Part shown: one piece after another, positions 31,802 to 41,035 of the stretch
How the letters are laid out: the number at the start of each line of letters is the position of its first letter
How positions within the stretch are numbered: position 1 is the first letter of the stretch
Position numbers and translations under genes: made by a program
Source: Flavobacteriaceae bacterium
GTDB lineage: Bacteria; Bacteroidota; Bacteroidia; Flavobacteriales; Flavobacteriaceae
Direction of reading: 5' to 3'
Assembly: GCA_947452415.1 (NCBI GenBank)
Contig: CANGCT010000010.1
Location: 1 to 41,108 of the forward strand
DNA: 41,108 bases
Notes under the pieces: model-generated
The model's input: the letters and a program-made list of their open reading frames with translations, nothing else
Told to the model about the DNA's origin: nothing
The model's database searches: none

Positions 31802-32626
31802 TTATATTTTAAAAGTCACTACCGGACGTTTAGCATGGTTTACTAAGTCTTCGCTAATGCTTCCGTTAAAGAAGTGGGAAAGACCTTTTCTTCCGTGCGT
31901 ACTCATTCCTATAAGATCGGCATTAATGCTGTTAGCGAAATTTAAAATTCCTTTTTCAACATTAGTTTCATTATAGATATGAGTAACCACTTTATTAATT
32001 TCAAAACCTTTAATGAAATTACTCATAATTTCTTCTGCTATCGAAGTAGATTTGAAGTTGTTTGGCGTATTCACTGTTACAAGGTGTAATGTTGCGTCAA
32101 ATTTATTGGCAAATTCTACTGCTTTTTGAAATGGTTTTTTTACTTCATCAGAAAAATCAGAAGCAAACACAAAATTATCTACAGAAAAATCACCTTCATC
32201 TTTTTTGATAATTAAAACAGGAACTTCTGAGTTACGAACTACTTTTTCAGCGTTAGATCCAATAAACATTTCTTTGTAACCGCTTGCTCCATGGGAACCC
32301 ATTACAATTAAATCTACATTATTTAATTGACTAATTTTTAAAATTCCATCAAAAGTCATTTCAAATTGAATGATGTCCGACACTTTAAGACCGTCTAAGT
32401 AATCTTCTTCCATTAATTCTTCAAGCCTTCTAATTGCTGCATTTTTAAAAAACATAATTTCAGGAATGTCTTTTCCAGTTCCTACAGCATCACTACCTTG
32501 GTGTGGCAATTCAAGCATATGTAATAAAATGATTTCGCCATTGTTTTTTCTGGCAATTTGAGCTGCAACTTTAAGTGCATATTCAGCATTTTGTGAAAAG
32601 TCGGTTGGAATTAAAATTTTTTTCAT
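31802..32626 (-). CDS. Tandem-domain universal stress protein (UspA family)
   Basis: The start at the ATG at 32626 gives MKKILIPTDFSQNAEYALKV, the usual N-terminus, and 274 residues; the frame further upstream reads through AT-rich non-coding sequence. Two Usp domains each end in the ATP-binding motif: GSHGASGYKEMFIGSNAEKVV and STHGRKGLSHFFNGSISEDLV (G-x2-G-x9-G[S]). Cytoplasmic Usp proteins are induced in stress and growth arrest. The gene is monocistronic and diverges from the rimP operon. Confidence 0.93.
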   Translation of the reverse strand: MKKILIPTDFSQNAEYALKVAAQIARKNNGEIILLHMLELPHQGSDAVGTGKDIPEIMFFKNAAIRRLEELMEEDYLDGLKVSDIIQFEMTFDGILKISQLNNVDLIVMGSHGASGYKEMFIGSNAEKVVRNSEVPVLIIKKDEGDFSVDNFVFASDFSDEVKKPFQKAVEFANKFDATLHLVTVNTPNNFKSTSIAEEIMSNFIKGFEINKVVTHIYNETNVEKGILNFANSINADLIGMSTHGRKGLSHFFNGSISEDLVNHAKRPVVTFKI

Positions 32627-32726
32627 GATTGTATAAAAGATAATATTTTGTTGTTTGTCTAATAATAGAGTATAAAGGTATGAAAAAAATATAAAAGCCA
32701 ATGGGTTTTAATATAAAATATTTTTC

Positions 32727-32734
32727 TATATTTG
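32727..32734 (+). promoter_or_regulatory. -7 element (TATATTTG) of the rimP-nusA-infB operon
   Basis: TATATTTG lies 62 bases before the rimP ATG. The expected transcript start is near 32740, ahead of the hairpin at 32763-32783. No TTG is seen at the -33 position. Confidence 0.55.
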
Positions 32735-32762
32735 CACCATTATTAAACAGAAATGGTATAAT

Positions 32763-32788
32763 GAGGGAAGCAATGCTTCCCTCTTTTT
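32763..32788 (+). terminator. Terminator-like hairpin in the rimP leader (candidate attenuator)
   Basis: GAGGGAAGC-AAT-GCTTCCCTC is a nine-pair perfect stem with a three-base loop, followed at once by TTTTT. It lies between the predicted promoter and the rimP ATG at 32797, so transcripts would have to read through it to express the operon. Confidence 0.75.
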
Positions 32789-32796
32789 ATAAAATT

Positions 32797-33264
32797 ATGA
32801 CATTTAAAGAACAAGTAGTACTGCTTTTAAACAATAGTTTGTTAGAAAAACCAAGTGTTTTTTTAATAGATATTTCAATTTCAGATACTTATAAAATTGT
32901 TGTAACTTTGGATGGTGATAATGGTGTTAATCTTCAAGATTGTATTGATATAGCTAGAGCAATAGAAAATAATTTAGATCGTGAAGAACAAGATTTTGCT
33001 TTAGAAGTCGCCTCGGTTGGAGTAGGTTCTCCATTAAAGTTAACTAGACAATATATTAAAAATATTGGCAGAACGCTTATTGTGAATACAAATACCACCA
33101 CTATAGAAGCAGAATTAATAGCGGCTGATGAAACTAAAATAGTACTTTCTTGGAAAGCAAGAGAACCTAAAAAAATAGGAAAAGGAAAAGAAACAGTTCA
33201 AAAAACTGAAGAAATACTTTACACAGATATAAAACAAGCAATTGTTACAGTAAATTTTAATTAA
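32797..33264 (+). CDS. rimP: Ribosome maturation factor RimP
   Basis: The ATG at 32797 ([16 protein letters not shown]) gives 155 residues, the usual RimP length. An in-frame ATG at 32701 would start upstream of the promoter. The N-terminal domain has [33 protein letters not shown] and the Sm-like C-terminal half has [21 protein letters not shown]. RimP helps late assembly of the 30S subunit. It is the first gene of rimP-nusA-infB, an ancient order. Confidence 0.95.
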   Translation: MTFKEQVVLLLNNSLLEKPSVFLIDISISDTYKIVVTLDGDNGVNLQDCIDIARAIENNLDREEQDFALEVASVGVGSPLKLTRQYIKNIGRTLIVNTNTTTIEAELIAADETKIVLSWKAREPKKIGKGKETVQKTEEILYTDIKQAIVTVNFN

Positions 33265-33275
33265 TTATAGAATAG

Positions 33276-34517
33276 ATGGAGAATATTGCATTAATCGACT
33301 CGTTCTCAGAGTTTAAAGACGATAAACTTATTGATAGAGTAACGCTTATGGCGATTTTAGAAGATGTTTTTAGAAACGCTTTAAAAAAGAAGTACGGTTC
33401 TGATGACAACTTTGATATTATCATAAATCCGGATAAGGGAGATATGGAAATTTGGAGAAGAAGAGTTATTGTAGCCGATGACGATTTAGATCTAGAAAAT
33501 GAAGAAATAACCTTAACAGAAGCTAGAAAAATTGAAGCCGATTTTGAAATTGGTGAAGAAGTTTCCGAAGAGGTAAAACTTATTGATTTGGGCAGAAGAG
33601 CAATATTAGCTTTACGTCAAAACCTTATTTCTAAAATTCACGAACACGACAATACTAATCTTTACAAACAATTTAAAGATATTATTGGAGAAATTTATAC
33701 TGCTGAAGTGCACCACGTACGTCCAAGAGTTGTAATTTTAGTAGATGATGACGGAAATGAAATTGTATTACCAAAAGAAAAACAAATTCCATCCGATTTT
33801 TTCCGTAAAGGAGATAACGTAAAAGGAATTATAGAAAGCGTAGAATTAAAAGGAAACAAGCCTCAAATTATTATGTCTAGAACCTCTGAAGTGTTCTTAG
33901 AAAAATTATTCGAACAAGAAATTCCAGAAGTTTTTGACGGCTTAATCATGATTAAAAAAGTAGTACGAATTCCTGGTGAAAAAGCAAAAGTAGCCGTAGA
34001 TTCTTACGACGATAGAATTGACCCAGTAGGAGCATGTGTTGGTATGAAAGGATCTCGTATTCACGGAATTGTTCGTGAATTAGGAAACGAAAATATCGAT
34101 GTAATTAACTTTACTACCAATGCATCCTTGTTAATTACAAGAGCATTAAGTCCTGCTAAAGTTTCTTCAGTTAAAATAAATGAAGAAACAAAACATGCTG
34201 AAGTTTACTTGAAACTAGAAGAAGTTTCTAAAGCTATTGGCCGTGGTGGACAAAACATTAAATTAGCAGGTTTATTAACTGGATACGAATTAGATGTTAT
34301 TAGAGAAGGAAGCACTGTTGAAGACGACGATGTTGAATTAACAGAATTCTCTGATGAAATTGACGGATGGATCATTGATGAGTTTGCTAAAATTGGTTTA
34401 GACACTGCAAAAAGCATTCTAAAACAAGATGTTGCCGATTTAGCACGAAGAACCGATTTAGAAGAAGAAACCATACAAGAAGTAATGCGCATACTGAAAG
34501 AAGAGTTTGAAGACTAA
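33276..34517 (+). CDS. nusA: Transcription termination/antitermination factor NusA
   Basis: The 413-residue protein has the NusA N-terminal RNA-polymerase-binding domain, an S1 domain around residues 130-200 (GEIYTAEVHHVRPRVVILVDDDG, RKGDNVKGIIESVEL) and two KH domains (DPVGACVGMKGSRIHGIVREL and AIGRGGQNIKLAGLLTGYELDV). It lacks the acidic repeats of E. coli NusA, as expected outside proteobacteria. NusA binds RNA polymerase and shapes pausing and termination. It lies 11 bases after rimP and 39 before infB, behind a hairpin that NusA itself might act on. Confidence 0.96.
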   Translation: MENIALIDSFSEFKDDKLIDRVTLMAILEDVFRNALKKKYGSDDNFDIIINPDKGDMEIWRRRVIVADDDLDLENEEITLTEARKIEADFEIGEEVSEEVKLIDLGRRAILALRQNLISKIHEHDNTNLYKQFKDIIGEIYTAEVHHVRPRVVILVDDDGNEIVLPKEKQIPSDFFRKGDNVKGIIESVELKGNKPQIIMSRTSEVFLEKLFEQEIPEVFDGLIMIKKVVRIPGEKAKVAVDSYDDRIDPVGACVGMKGSRIHGIVRELGNENIDVINFTTNASLLITRALSPAKVSSVKINEETKHAEVYLKLEEVSKAIGRGGQNIKLAGLLTGYELDVIREGSTVEDDDVELTEFSDEIDGWIIDEFAKIGLDTAKSILKQDVADLARRTDLEEETIQEVMRILKEEFED

Positions 34518-34556
34518 TTTTTCAACAAAATAAAAAAAGAAATTATAAAAGATTTT

Positions 34557-37310
34557 ATGTCTGAAGAAAGAAATATTAGAATAAACAAAGTTTTAAGGGA
34601 ATTAAATATTTCTTTAGAAAGAGCTGTCGATTATCTTAAGGATAAGGGTATCGCAATTGAAGCCAACCCAAATGCTAAGATATCCGACAAAGAGTTTGAT
34701 ATTCTACAAAATCAATTTGCCGGTGATAAGGGCAATAAAGAAGCGTCTAAAGGGGTTAGCGAAGAAATAAAGAAAGAAAAAGAAGCCCTTCGTCTAGAAA
34801 GAGAAAAAGAAATTGAAGACAAGAAACAAGAAGAAGAGCGTCAACGTCAAGAAGTAATCAAAGCTAAAACAATCGTTTCTGGTCCTAAACAAGTAGGAAA
34901 AATTGATTTAAACCCAAAAGCTCCCGTTGCTTCAAAGACCGAATCTATTAAAGTTCCAGAAATTGTTGCTCCAGAAGTTATGCCTTCAGAGCAAAAGAAA
35001 GCTACACCAAGCGGTAGTGAAACTAAACCAGCTCCAAAGAAAGAAACTCCTAGCAAAGTAAAAGTAGAGGAAACTCCAGCTGTTATTGACGAAACTCATA
35101 CTACTCAATATCAAAATCTTACTGGACCAATATTAACCGGACAAAAAATTGATTTAGCCCAATTCAACAAGCCAAAAAAGAAAGTTGAAACTCCAAAAAT
35201 TAATAGTGGAAGTAAGTTAGATCCAAATAAAAATAAACGTAAAAGAATCCCGCCTAAACCAGGAGAAGCAAGACCAGGAACTCCTGGAGCAACCGCTGGA
35301 GGTCCAAGACCACCAGGAACTGGAGGGAAATTTACTGCCAATAAACCAGGCGGTGGAGGTTTTGTTAAAGGTAACCGACCTGCTATTGTTCAAAAGGTAG
35401 AGCCTACAGAGGAAGAGGTTAAGAATCAAATTAAAGAAACGCTAGAAAGACTGCAAGGAAAAGGTTCTAAATCCAAAGCGGCCAAGTACAGAAGAGATAA
35501 AAGAGATACCCACCGTCAACGTTCTGACGATGAGCAAAGAGCTATTGATGAGGGAAGCAAAACGATCAAAGTGACCGAATTTGTTACTGTAGGTGAAGTT
35601 GCTACCATGATGGATGTGCCAATTACTAAAGTTATTGGAACGTGTATGTCACTTGGAATTATGGTTACCATGAACCAACGTTTGGATGCAGAAACCTTAA
35701 CTATTGTTGCAGATGAATTTGGATATGAAGTAGAATTTATTACTACCGACCTAGAAGATTCTATGGAAGTGGTTGAAGAAAGAGAAGAAGATTTAGTTCC
35801 AAGAGCACCTATTGTAACCGTAATGGGTCACGTAGATCACGGTAAAACTTCGTTATTGGATAACATCCGTAAAGAAAATGTAATTGCAGGAGAATCTGGA
35901 GGGATCACCCAACATATTGGTGCTTATGCAGTACAATTAGATAACGGACAAAAAATTACCTTCTTAGATACCCCTGGTCACGAAGCGTTTACCGCTATGC
36001 GTGCCCGTGGAGCACAAGTTACCGATATTGCAATTATTGTGATTGCGGCAGATGATGACATCATGCCACAAACTAAAGAGGCAATATCTCACGCTCAAGC
36101 TGCTGGAGTGCCTATGATATTTGCTATCAATAAGGTAGATAAACCCCATGCTAATCCTGAGAAAATTAAAGAGAAATTAGCAGCTATGAACCTTCTTGTA
36201 GAAGATTGGGGTGGTAAATACCAATCTCATGATATTTCTGCAAAAACAGGAATGGGTGTTAAAGAACTTTTAGAAAAAGTTTTATTAGAAGCAGAAATTT
36301 TAGATTTAAAAGCAAATCCTAACAAACCTGCCGTTGGAACCGTTGTAGAAGCACAATTAGATAAAGGTAGAGGATATGTTTCTACTATATTAGTACAATC
36401 TGGAACTTTAAAAGTTGGAGATTATGTATTGGCTGGTAAAAACCACGGTAAAGTAAAAGCAATGTACGATGAAAGAGGAAATAGCGTGAAAGAAGCAGGT
36501 CCTTCTACTCCTATGTCCATCCTAGGAATTGACGGAGCACCAACTGCGGGAGACAAGTTCAACGTATTTGAAGACGAAAGAGAAGCAAAACAAATTGCTG
36601 CCAAACGTACGCAATTAATGAGAGAGCAATCGGTAAGAACCCAACGTCATATTACCTTGGCAGAAATTGGTCGTCGTATTGCACTTGGACAATTTAAAGA
36701 ATTAAACATTATCCTTAAAGGTGACGTGGATGGTTCTGTAGAAGCCTTGTCTAACTCATTCACTAAATTATCTACCGAAGAAATACAAATTAATATCATC
36801 CATAAAGGAGTTGGAGCAATTACCGAAACAGACGTTATGTTGGCATCTGCTTCTGATGCGATCATTATCGGATTTAACGTGCGTCCTGCAGGAAATGCAA
36901 GACAACTTGCCGATAAAGAAGAAATTGATATCCGTAATTACTCAATCATCTACGATGCAATTGATGACTTGAAAGATGCAATGGAAGGAATGTTGTCTCC
37001 AGTAATGAAAGAAGAAGTTACAGGTACTGCCGAAATTAGAGAGACATTCAAAATCTCTAAAGTAGGAACTATTGCTGGATGTATGGTTACCGACGGTAAA
37101 ATATTCAGAAACTCTAAAATACGTATTATTCGTGAAGGCGTGGTTGTATTTACAGGAGAACTTACAGCATTGAAACGATTTAAAGACGATGTAAAAGACG
37201 TTTCTAAAGGATACGATTGTGGTATTCAAATTAAAAATTACAACGACATAGAGCAGTTAGACATTATTGAAGCTTTCCAAGAAGTAGAAGTAAAGAAAAA
37301 ACTGAAATAG
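34557..37310 (+). CDS. infB: Translation initiation factor IF-2
   Basis: The 917-residue GTPase delivers fMet-tRNA to the 30S P site. The long N-terminus (to about 330) is rich in Lys, Glu and Pro, with a Gly/Pro-rich stretch around 235-275. The GTPase domain has G1 GHVDHGKT at 424-431, DTPGHEA and NKVDKP. Domains II-IV follow, ending [16 protein letters not shown] hairpin terminator ends the operon at 37321. A short N-terminal IF2_N helix region is visible ([21 protein letters not shown]). Confidence 0.97.
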   Translation: MSEERNIRINKVLRELNISLERAVDYLKDKGIAIEANPNAKISDKEFDILQNQFAGDKGNKEASKGVSEEIKKEKEALRLEREKEIEDKKQEEERQRQEVIKAKTIVSGPKQVGKIDLNPKAPVASKTESIKVPEIVAPEVMPSEQKKATPSGSETKPAPKKETPSKVKVEETPAVIDETHTTQYQNLTGPILTGQKIDLAQFNKPKKKVETPKINSGSKLDPNKNKRKRIPPKPGEARPGTPGATAGGPRPPGTGGKFTANKPGGGGFVKGNRPAIVQKVEPTEEEVKNQIKETLERLQGKGSKSKAAKYRRDKRDTHRQRSDDEQRAIDEGSKTIKVTEFVTVGEVATMMDVPITKVIGTCMSLGIMVTMNQRLDAETLTIVADEFGYEVEFITTDLEDSMEVVEEREEDLVPRAPIVTVMGHVDHGKTSLLDNIRKENVIAGESGGITQHIGAYAVQLDNGQKITFLDTPGHEAFTAMRARGAQVTDIAIIVIAADDDIMPQTKEAISHAQAAGVPMIFAINKVDKPHANPEKIKEKLAAMNLLVEDWGGKYQSHDISAKTGMGVKELLEKVLLEAEILDLKANPNKPAVGTVVEAQLDKGRGYVSTILVQSGTLKVGDYVLAGKNHGKVKAMYDERGNSVKEAGPSTPMSILGIDGAPTAGDKFNVFEDEREAKQIAAKRTQLMREQSVRTQRHITLAEIGRRIALGQFKELNIILKGDVDGSVEALSNSFTKLSTEEIQINIIHKGVGAITETDVMLASASDAIIIGFNVRPAGNARQLADKEEIDIRNYSIIYDAIDDLKDAMEGMLSPVMKEEVTGTAEIRETFKISKVGTIAGCMVTDGKIFRNSKIRIIREGVVVFTGELTALKRFKDDVKDVSKGYDCGIQIKNYNDIEQLDIIEAFQEVEVKKKLK

Positions 37311-37320
37311 TTTATAAGTT

Positions 37321-37349
37321 AAAAATCCCGATTAATCGGGATTTTTTTT
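37321..37349 (+). terminator. Terminator of the rimP-nusA-infB operon
   Basis: ATCCCGATTAATCGGGAT (37325-37342), extended by A and T runs, forms a near-perfect hairpin with a T tail, 10 bases after infB. Confidence 0.88.
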
Positions 37350-37392
37350 GCACTACACCTTAAAAATGAATGGATTTAAAGTGCCAAATTCA

Positions 37393-38535
37393 TCATCGAA
37401 ACTTACTCACCATTAATTTCCTACCCACTAATCCTTTGCTTAAATAAGTATCTAAAAAGGTTTTTTGCTTTTCGGTTTGCTCCACAGCATCTAAAATCAT
37501 TTTCTTTAAATTCGATAAATTCGAAGTATTTTCGGCACCCACAGAACCAATGTTGTAAACATCTATTTTGCACTTATTCATTTTATCCGATAACTCTTGC
37601 ATGTTTTTTCGTAACATTTCATCCGATTGTGCTGGTTGGAATTTTTTAAATCGAAATCGTGAAAAATCATTCAACAATCCTATGGCTTCGTTATAATTTA
37701 CAACTACCACATTTAATTTTTCGATGTTTTTGTTTGCCTTTAAAATTGTAAAATCTTTCTTTTTAAAACTATATTGGTCAACAATCAACTTATTCAACAA
37801 GCCGTTACTCTCTATTCGTTCTGCTGCTTCAAAGGCTCTATCGGCTTGCGACAAGGTGTCGTATCGATCTATTTGGGTTTGAAAATCACAAACTATTCTA
37901 GTTTTTTTAGGATCCACTTTTCCACCCATAAACTCTAAATTAGTAACGGGTGAAGAAAGAAATTGCCACAAATAATCGAATGGCATGTGAGAAAGAATGA
38001 AGTTGCTGGGTTCTGCCTTAAAAAAAGAATTATTAAGTTTCTTTACATACATCTGGTTTAAAACATAGCCGGAACCCCAAGTAGGATCAAATAATAACCA
38101 TTTACCATCCAATTGCGAAGCACACCAAGAATGACCAAGCGTTGCAATTTTTCCATATTGTTTGGTATAACCTTCAATAATATAAGTCCTAACCCCAACT
38201 TTATTGGCTAAATCATTAAAAACCGCTGTATAGTGCATGCAAACTCCTTTTTTAGACTGTAAGGTTTTCTTTATTTTTATTTCCTCCGTTTGGTTTGGAT
38301 CTTGATTAGACATGTTTGCCACATCATAACTAATAGTGGATGCAGTCCAAAAGAAAACAGCTCTAATTTTATCATTAGACGTATTAAAATTACTAGAAAT
38401 ATACGCTGCAATTTTAGTAGTAGAAGTGGTAAGACTATCTGGAATTTGCATCATTTTTTTATCCACAGCCTCGAACTGCCCATAACTCAAGCAGGAAAGA
38501 AATAGAAAAAGTAAACAATGGTTTTTCATAAACAA
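37393..38535 (-). CDS. Secreted transglutaminase-like (papain-fold) protein
   Basis: The 380-residue protein has a signal peptide ending at SYGQ (residue 20) and a transglutaminase-core domain with catalytic C99 (KGVCMHYTAVF), H135 (LGHSWCAS) and D150 (WLLFDPTWGSG). The rest is helical without recognised features. Bacterial members act as proteases or cross-linkers in the envelope; the substrate is unknown. An ATG six bases downstream (38529) is an alternative start. It is downstream of the greA-HIT genes on the same strand but separated by 69 bases. Confidence 0.86.
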   Translation of the reverse strand: MFMKNHCLLFLFLSCLSYGQFEAVDKKMMQIPDSLTTSTTKIAAYISSNFNTSNDKIRAVFFWTASTISYDVANMSNQDPNQTEEIKIKKTLQSKKGVCMHYTAVFNDLANKVGVRTYIIEGYTKQYGKIATLGHSWCASQLDGKWLLFDPTWGSGYVLNQMYVKKLNNSFFKAEPSNFILSHMPFDYLWQFLSSPVTNLEFMGGKVDPKKTRIVCDFQTQIDRYDTLSQADRAFEAAERIESNGLLNKLIVDQYSFKKKDFTILKANKNIEKLNVVVVNYNEAIGLLNDFSRFRFKKFQPAQSDEMLRKNMQELSDKMNKCKIDVYNIGSVGAENTSNLSNLKKMILDAVEQTEKQKTFLDTYLSKGLVGRKLMVSKFR

Positions 38536-38604
38536 AAACTTTATATAAAAGAAAATTCCACTAATTTAAAAAAAATCAATGGAATTGGTTTAGTATTTAA
38601 TTTA

Positions 38605-38994
38605 TTATAAATTGGCTTGAACCGCTTTTACAATAGCTTCAAATTCTTCTTTGGTAAGCGAAACTTTATTTTGAAAACGCATTTCGTCCATTTCGTTTAA
38701 CGGAATTAAATGCACATGCGTGTGAGGCACTTCAAGTCCAACCACTGCCATGCCAATTCGTTTGCACGGAACTGCCTTTTCTAGTGCTACTGCAATTTTT
38801 CTAGAAAACTGCATCAAACCAAGATATAGATCTTCTTCCATATCAAAAATCTTGTTGATTTCTTGCTTTGGAATACATAAAGTATGTCCTTTGGCATTGG
38901 GATTTACATCTAAAAAAGCCAAAAAGTTGTCGTCTTCGGCTATTTTATAACACGGAATTTCTCCGTTTACTATTTTGGTAAAAATACTAGACAT
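38605..38994 (-). CDS. HIT-family nucleotide hydrolase
   Basis: The 129-residue protein has the histidine triad HTHVHLIP (H91, H93, H95) and the N-terminal SIFTKIVNGEIPCYKI and FLDVNPNAKGHTLCIPK of the Hint branch. These enzymes hydrolyse purine nucleotide phosphoramidates such as adenylated lysine. It starts three bases after greA, so the two are co-transcribed. Confidence 0.93.
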   Translation of the reverse strand: MSSIFTKIVNGEIPCYKIAEDDNFLAFLDVNPNAKGHTLCIPKQEINKIFDMEEDLYLGLMQFSRKIAVALEKAVPCKRIGMAVVGLEVPHTHVHLIPLNEMDEMRFQNKVSLTKEEFEAIVKAVQANL

Positions 38995-38997
38995 TAA

Positions 38998-39474
38998 TTA
39001 GTCTCTAGAAATTTCTAAAACTTCAAATTTCAATACGCCATTAGGAACCGTAATCTCGGCAACTTCGCCAACCGATTTTCCTAACAAACCTTTCCCAATA
39101 GGAGAAGTTACCGATATCTTTCCAGTTTTTAAATCGGCTTCGCTTTCGGCAACCAAGGTATAGGTCATTTCCATTCCGTTGGTTTGGTTTTTAATTTTTA
39201 CATTAGATAACACCAAAACTTTAGAGGTATCCAAATGACTTTCGTCAATTAATCTAGCGTTAGAGTGTACTTCTTCTAGCTTTGCGATACGCATTTCCAG
39301 CATTCCTTGTGCTTCTTTGGCAGCATCGTACTCGGCATTTTCAGACAAATCGCCTTTATCTCTAGCTTCTGCGATATCGGCAGATGCTTTAGGGCGCATC
39401 ACGCTTTTTAAGTAATCTAATTCTTCTTTTAATTTTTTCAGTCCTTCTGCGGTGTAATAAGATACAGTGCTCAT
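38998..39474 (-). CDS. greA: Transcription elongation factor GreA
   Basis: The 158-residue protein has the N-terminal coiled coil with the acidic tip (KASADIAEARDKGDLSENAEYDAAKE, where DLSENAEY holds the cleavage-promoting acidic residues). The C-terminal FKBP-like domain has SVTSPIGKGLLGKSVGEVAEI. GreA rescues backtracked RNA polymerase by stimulating transcript cleavage. It is the first gene of a greA-HIT unit. A -7 box and a terminator-like hairpin lie 110-150 bases upstream. Confidence 0.96.
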   Translation of the reverse strand: MSTVSYYTAEGLKKLKEELDYLKSVMRPKASADIAEARDKGDLSENAEYDAAKEAQGMLEMRIAKLEEVHSNARLIDESHLDTSKVLVLSNVKIKNQTNGMEMTYTLVAESEADLKTGKISVTSPIGKGLLGKSVGEVAEITVPNGVLKFEVLEISRD

Positions 39475-39584
39475 AATTTTATTTCTTTATTTACTTCCAG
39501 TTTTAGCAGCTATGTTAAAAGGAAGTTATTATTTTGTAATTCGTATACTAAACTAATTTTCAAACGTTATCCTAAAAATAGAAA

Positions 39585-39606
39585 AAATCCCATCAAGACG
39601 GGATTT
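39585..39606 (-). terminator. Terminator-like hairpin in the greA leader (candidate attenuator)
   Basis: On the minus strand AAATCCC and GGGATTT pair around an eight-base loop, then a run of T. It lies between the -7 box at 39621-39614 and the greA ATG at 39474. No other gene is transcribed into it from the right, so it is most likely a leader structure. Confidence 0.6.
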
Positions 39607-39613
39607 CTTTTTT

Positions 39614-39621
39614 CAAAGATA
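39614..39621 (-). promoter_or_regulatory. -7 element (TATCTTTG) for greA
   Basis: TATCTTTG on the minus strand would start transcripts near 39607, directly before the hairpin at 39606-39585. A matching TTG is not clear. TACTTTTG at 39644-39651 on the plus strand is a possible -7 box for the lipoprotein gene. Confidence 0.45.
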
Positions 39622-39718
39622 AATATTTTGTATATTAAATTCCTACTTTTGTATTGTAATAGCTTACAAAGTTAATTAAATTAATTTTTTAAACGAATCT
39701 TTTGATAATTTTTTTAAT

Positions 39719-40141
39719 ATGAAAAAAATACTTTTCCTTATTGTTCTTTCAGTATTTATTTTTGGATGCAGCAAAGATAAGTTTAGCAACAACAACCCTT
39801 TTTTGCCCAACTATAGTTTTTCTATGGATGTCAATAAAAATTTGCCAAGTTATAGTGGATTGAATTTTGCCGGAAATGCTGTTAAGGCCTACCCTGCCAA
39901 TGGTCCATCTAGAGGGGTGATTATCTTTAATACTGGTGGCACCTATAACGCTTGGGATGGCGCTTGCCCTAACCAAGATTTATCTACGTGTTCCACCTTA
40001 ACCATTAGCGGCTCCAATGCTAGCTGCCCTTGCGGAAGTGAAAATTACAATTTATTTACAGGACAAAGTGCAGGAAAACAATATCTTTTAAAACAATATC
40101 GAGTAGAAGTAAACGGCGATATTATTCGGGTTTATAATTAG
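39719..40141 (+). CDS. Lipoprotein with a degenerate Rieske-like domain
   Basis: The 140-residue protein has a lipoprotein signal (VSVFIFGC, Cys at residue 17). The C-terminal region (YNAWDGACPNQDL, then SCPCGSENYNLFTG) resembles a Rieske fold in which the cluster-binding CxH...CxxH positions are replaced: Cys-Pro-Asn and Cys-Pro-Cys-Gly. It therefore probably cannot hold a normal 2Fe-2S Rieske cluster. Proteins of this type are recurrent in Flavobacteria, but their role is unknown to me. Confidence 0.65.
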   Translation: MKKILFLIVLSVFIFGCSKDKFSNNNPFLPNYSFSMDVNKNLPSYSGLNFAGNAVKAYPANGPSRGVIIFNTGGTYNAWDGACPNQDLSTCSTLTISGSNASCPCGSENYNLFTGQSAGKQYLLKQYRVEVNGDIIRVYN

Positions 40142-40236
40142 TTTAAAATATTTTTATTCAATTGTTGTAAAATCAAGATTCTTATATTTTTCATACTAAT
40201 TAGTTGTGCCTTTCGTTATTAAATAAAAAGGCGCTT

Positions 40237-40818
40237 ATGAAAACCCCATTTTTAACTCCTTTATTATTTCTTTTATTTTCATTTACAACTAATTCATCGA
40301 GCAAGGAAATAATTTTATTTAAAAGCGAAAAAGGATGTATCTCTTTTAAGAAAGATTTTCTATTAGTTAATTTCGACACAGAATCTTATCTAAACAAAAT
40401 TAGCTTTATTGAAATTTTGGTTTTTCTAGATAAGAAAATTTATTTGGGTTCTGTTAGTGAAGCAGAATTCAACGTAAAAAAAATAAATTTAATTGAAAAG
40501 TATCAAAAAGTAGTAAAAGAAAAATACAACTTTTACAATTACTCCAAAAAAATTCTTCGCGTAGAGAATAAAAGCGGGAGGTGCTATTTTTTCTATTATG
40601 ACCAACTGGTGGAACTTGACTTTGGAACGTTAATGTCCGACGGCCGGTATTGTGTTGGAGGATACAAAGGCGAGTATCAAATTAAAGAAAAAAACATCAT
40701 TGTAACCATGTATATGGATGGAGTTTATAAGTATGGAGAGAAAGTTTTTAAAGATAAAAATGATGCCATTATCTCCCGAAAAGACTTCGCCTCAGAAAAC
40801 CAAAAAACGGCTTTGTAG
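40237..40818 (+). CDS. Secreted protein of unknown function
   Basis: The ATG at 40237 starts a 193-residue protein with a signal peptide (MKTPFLTPLLFLLFSFTTN). The mature part is Lys-rich and probably beta-stranded: EIILFKSEKGCISFKKDFLLVNF, RYCVGGYKGEYQIKEKNIIVTMYMDG. It contains two Cys near the ends of hydrophobic segments. I do not recognise it. It is next to the degenerate Rieske lipoprotein but 95 bases away, so co-transcription is uncertain. Confidence 0.6.
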   Translation: MKTPFLTPLLFLLFSFTTNSSSKEIILFKSEKGCISFKKDFLLVNFDTESYLNKISFIEILVFLDKKIYLGSVSEAEFNVKKINLIEKYQKVVKEKYNFYNYSKKILRVENKSGRCYFFYYDQLVELDFGTLMSDGRYCVGGYKGEYQIKEKNIIVTMYMDGVYKYGEKVFKDKNDAIISRKDFASENQKTAL

Positions 40819-40953
40819 TACATCTTGTTTTTCTGTAAATGGAATATTGCTAATTTACAACATCATAGAATAAGCAACAAATAATTTATAAAGTATTAGA
40901 AATAGAGGATTTTAAATAATTTAGCACGAGGATTGAAACAACTTTTTAATTAG

Positions 40954-40987
40954 AAACCCTTGTAAATACTGATACTTACAAGGGTTT
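40954..40987 (-). terminator. Strong hairpin downstream of the truncated tRNA
   Basis: AAACCCTTGTAA (40954-40965) pairs perfectly with TTACAAGGGTTT (40976-40987) around a ten-base loop. Its position just past the tRNA 3' end on the minus strand fits an original tRNA terminator. Confidence 0.75.
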
Positions 40988-40992
40988 TGTTG

Positions 40993-41035
40993 TGGTCCCA
41001 CCTGGGCTCGAACCAGGGACCACCTGATTATGAGT
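40993..41035 (-). pseudogene. Truncated tRNA, 3' half only (anticodon CAT: Met or Ile2)
   Basis: Read from 41035 down it gives A, the anticodon loop CTCATAA, stem TCAGG, the variable loop TGGTC, T-arm CCTGG-TTCGAGC-CCAGG, acceptor TGGGACC and discriminator A. Upstream of the anticodon loop the sequence no longer fits: CCTGA of the stem is replaced by CCACA and no D-arm or 5' acceptor follows. It is a 43-base tRNA fragment of the kind left when an element integrates in a tRNA gene. Confidence 0.8.

Noticed and set aside
35111..35341. Gly/Pro-rich frame opposite infB
   Set aside because: It is the antisense of the Lys/Pro-rich N-terminal linker of IF-2.
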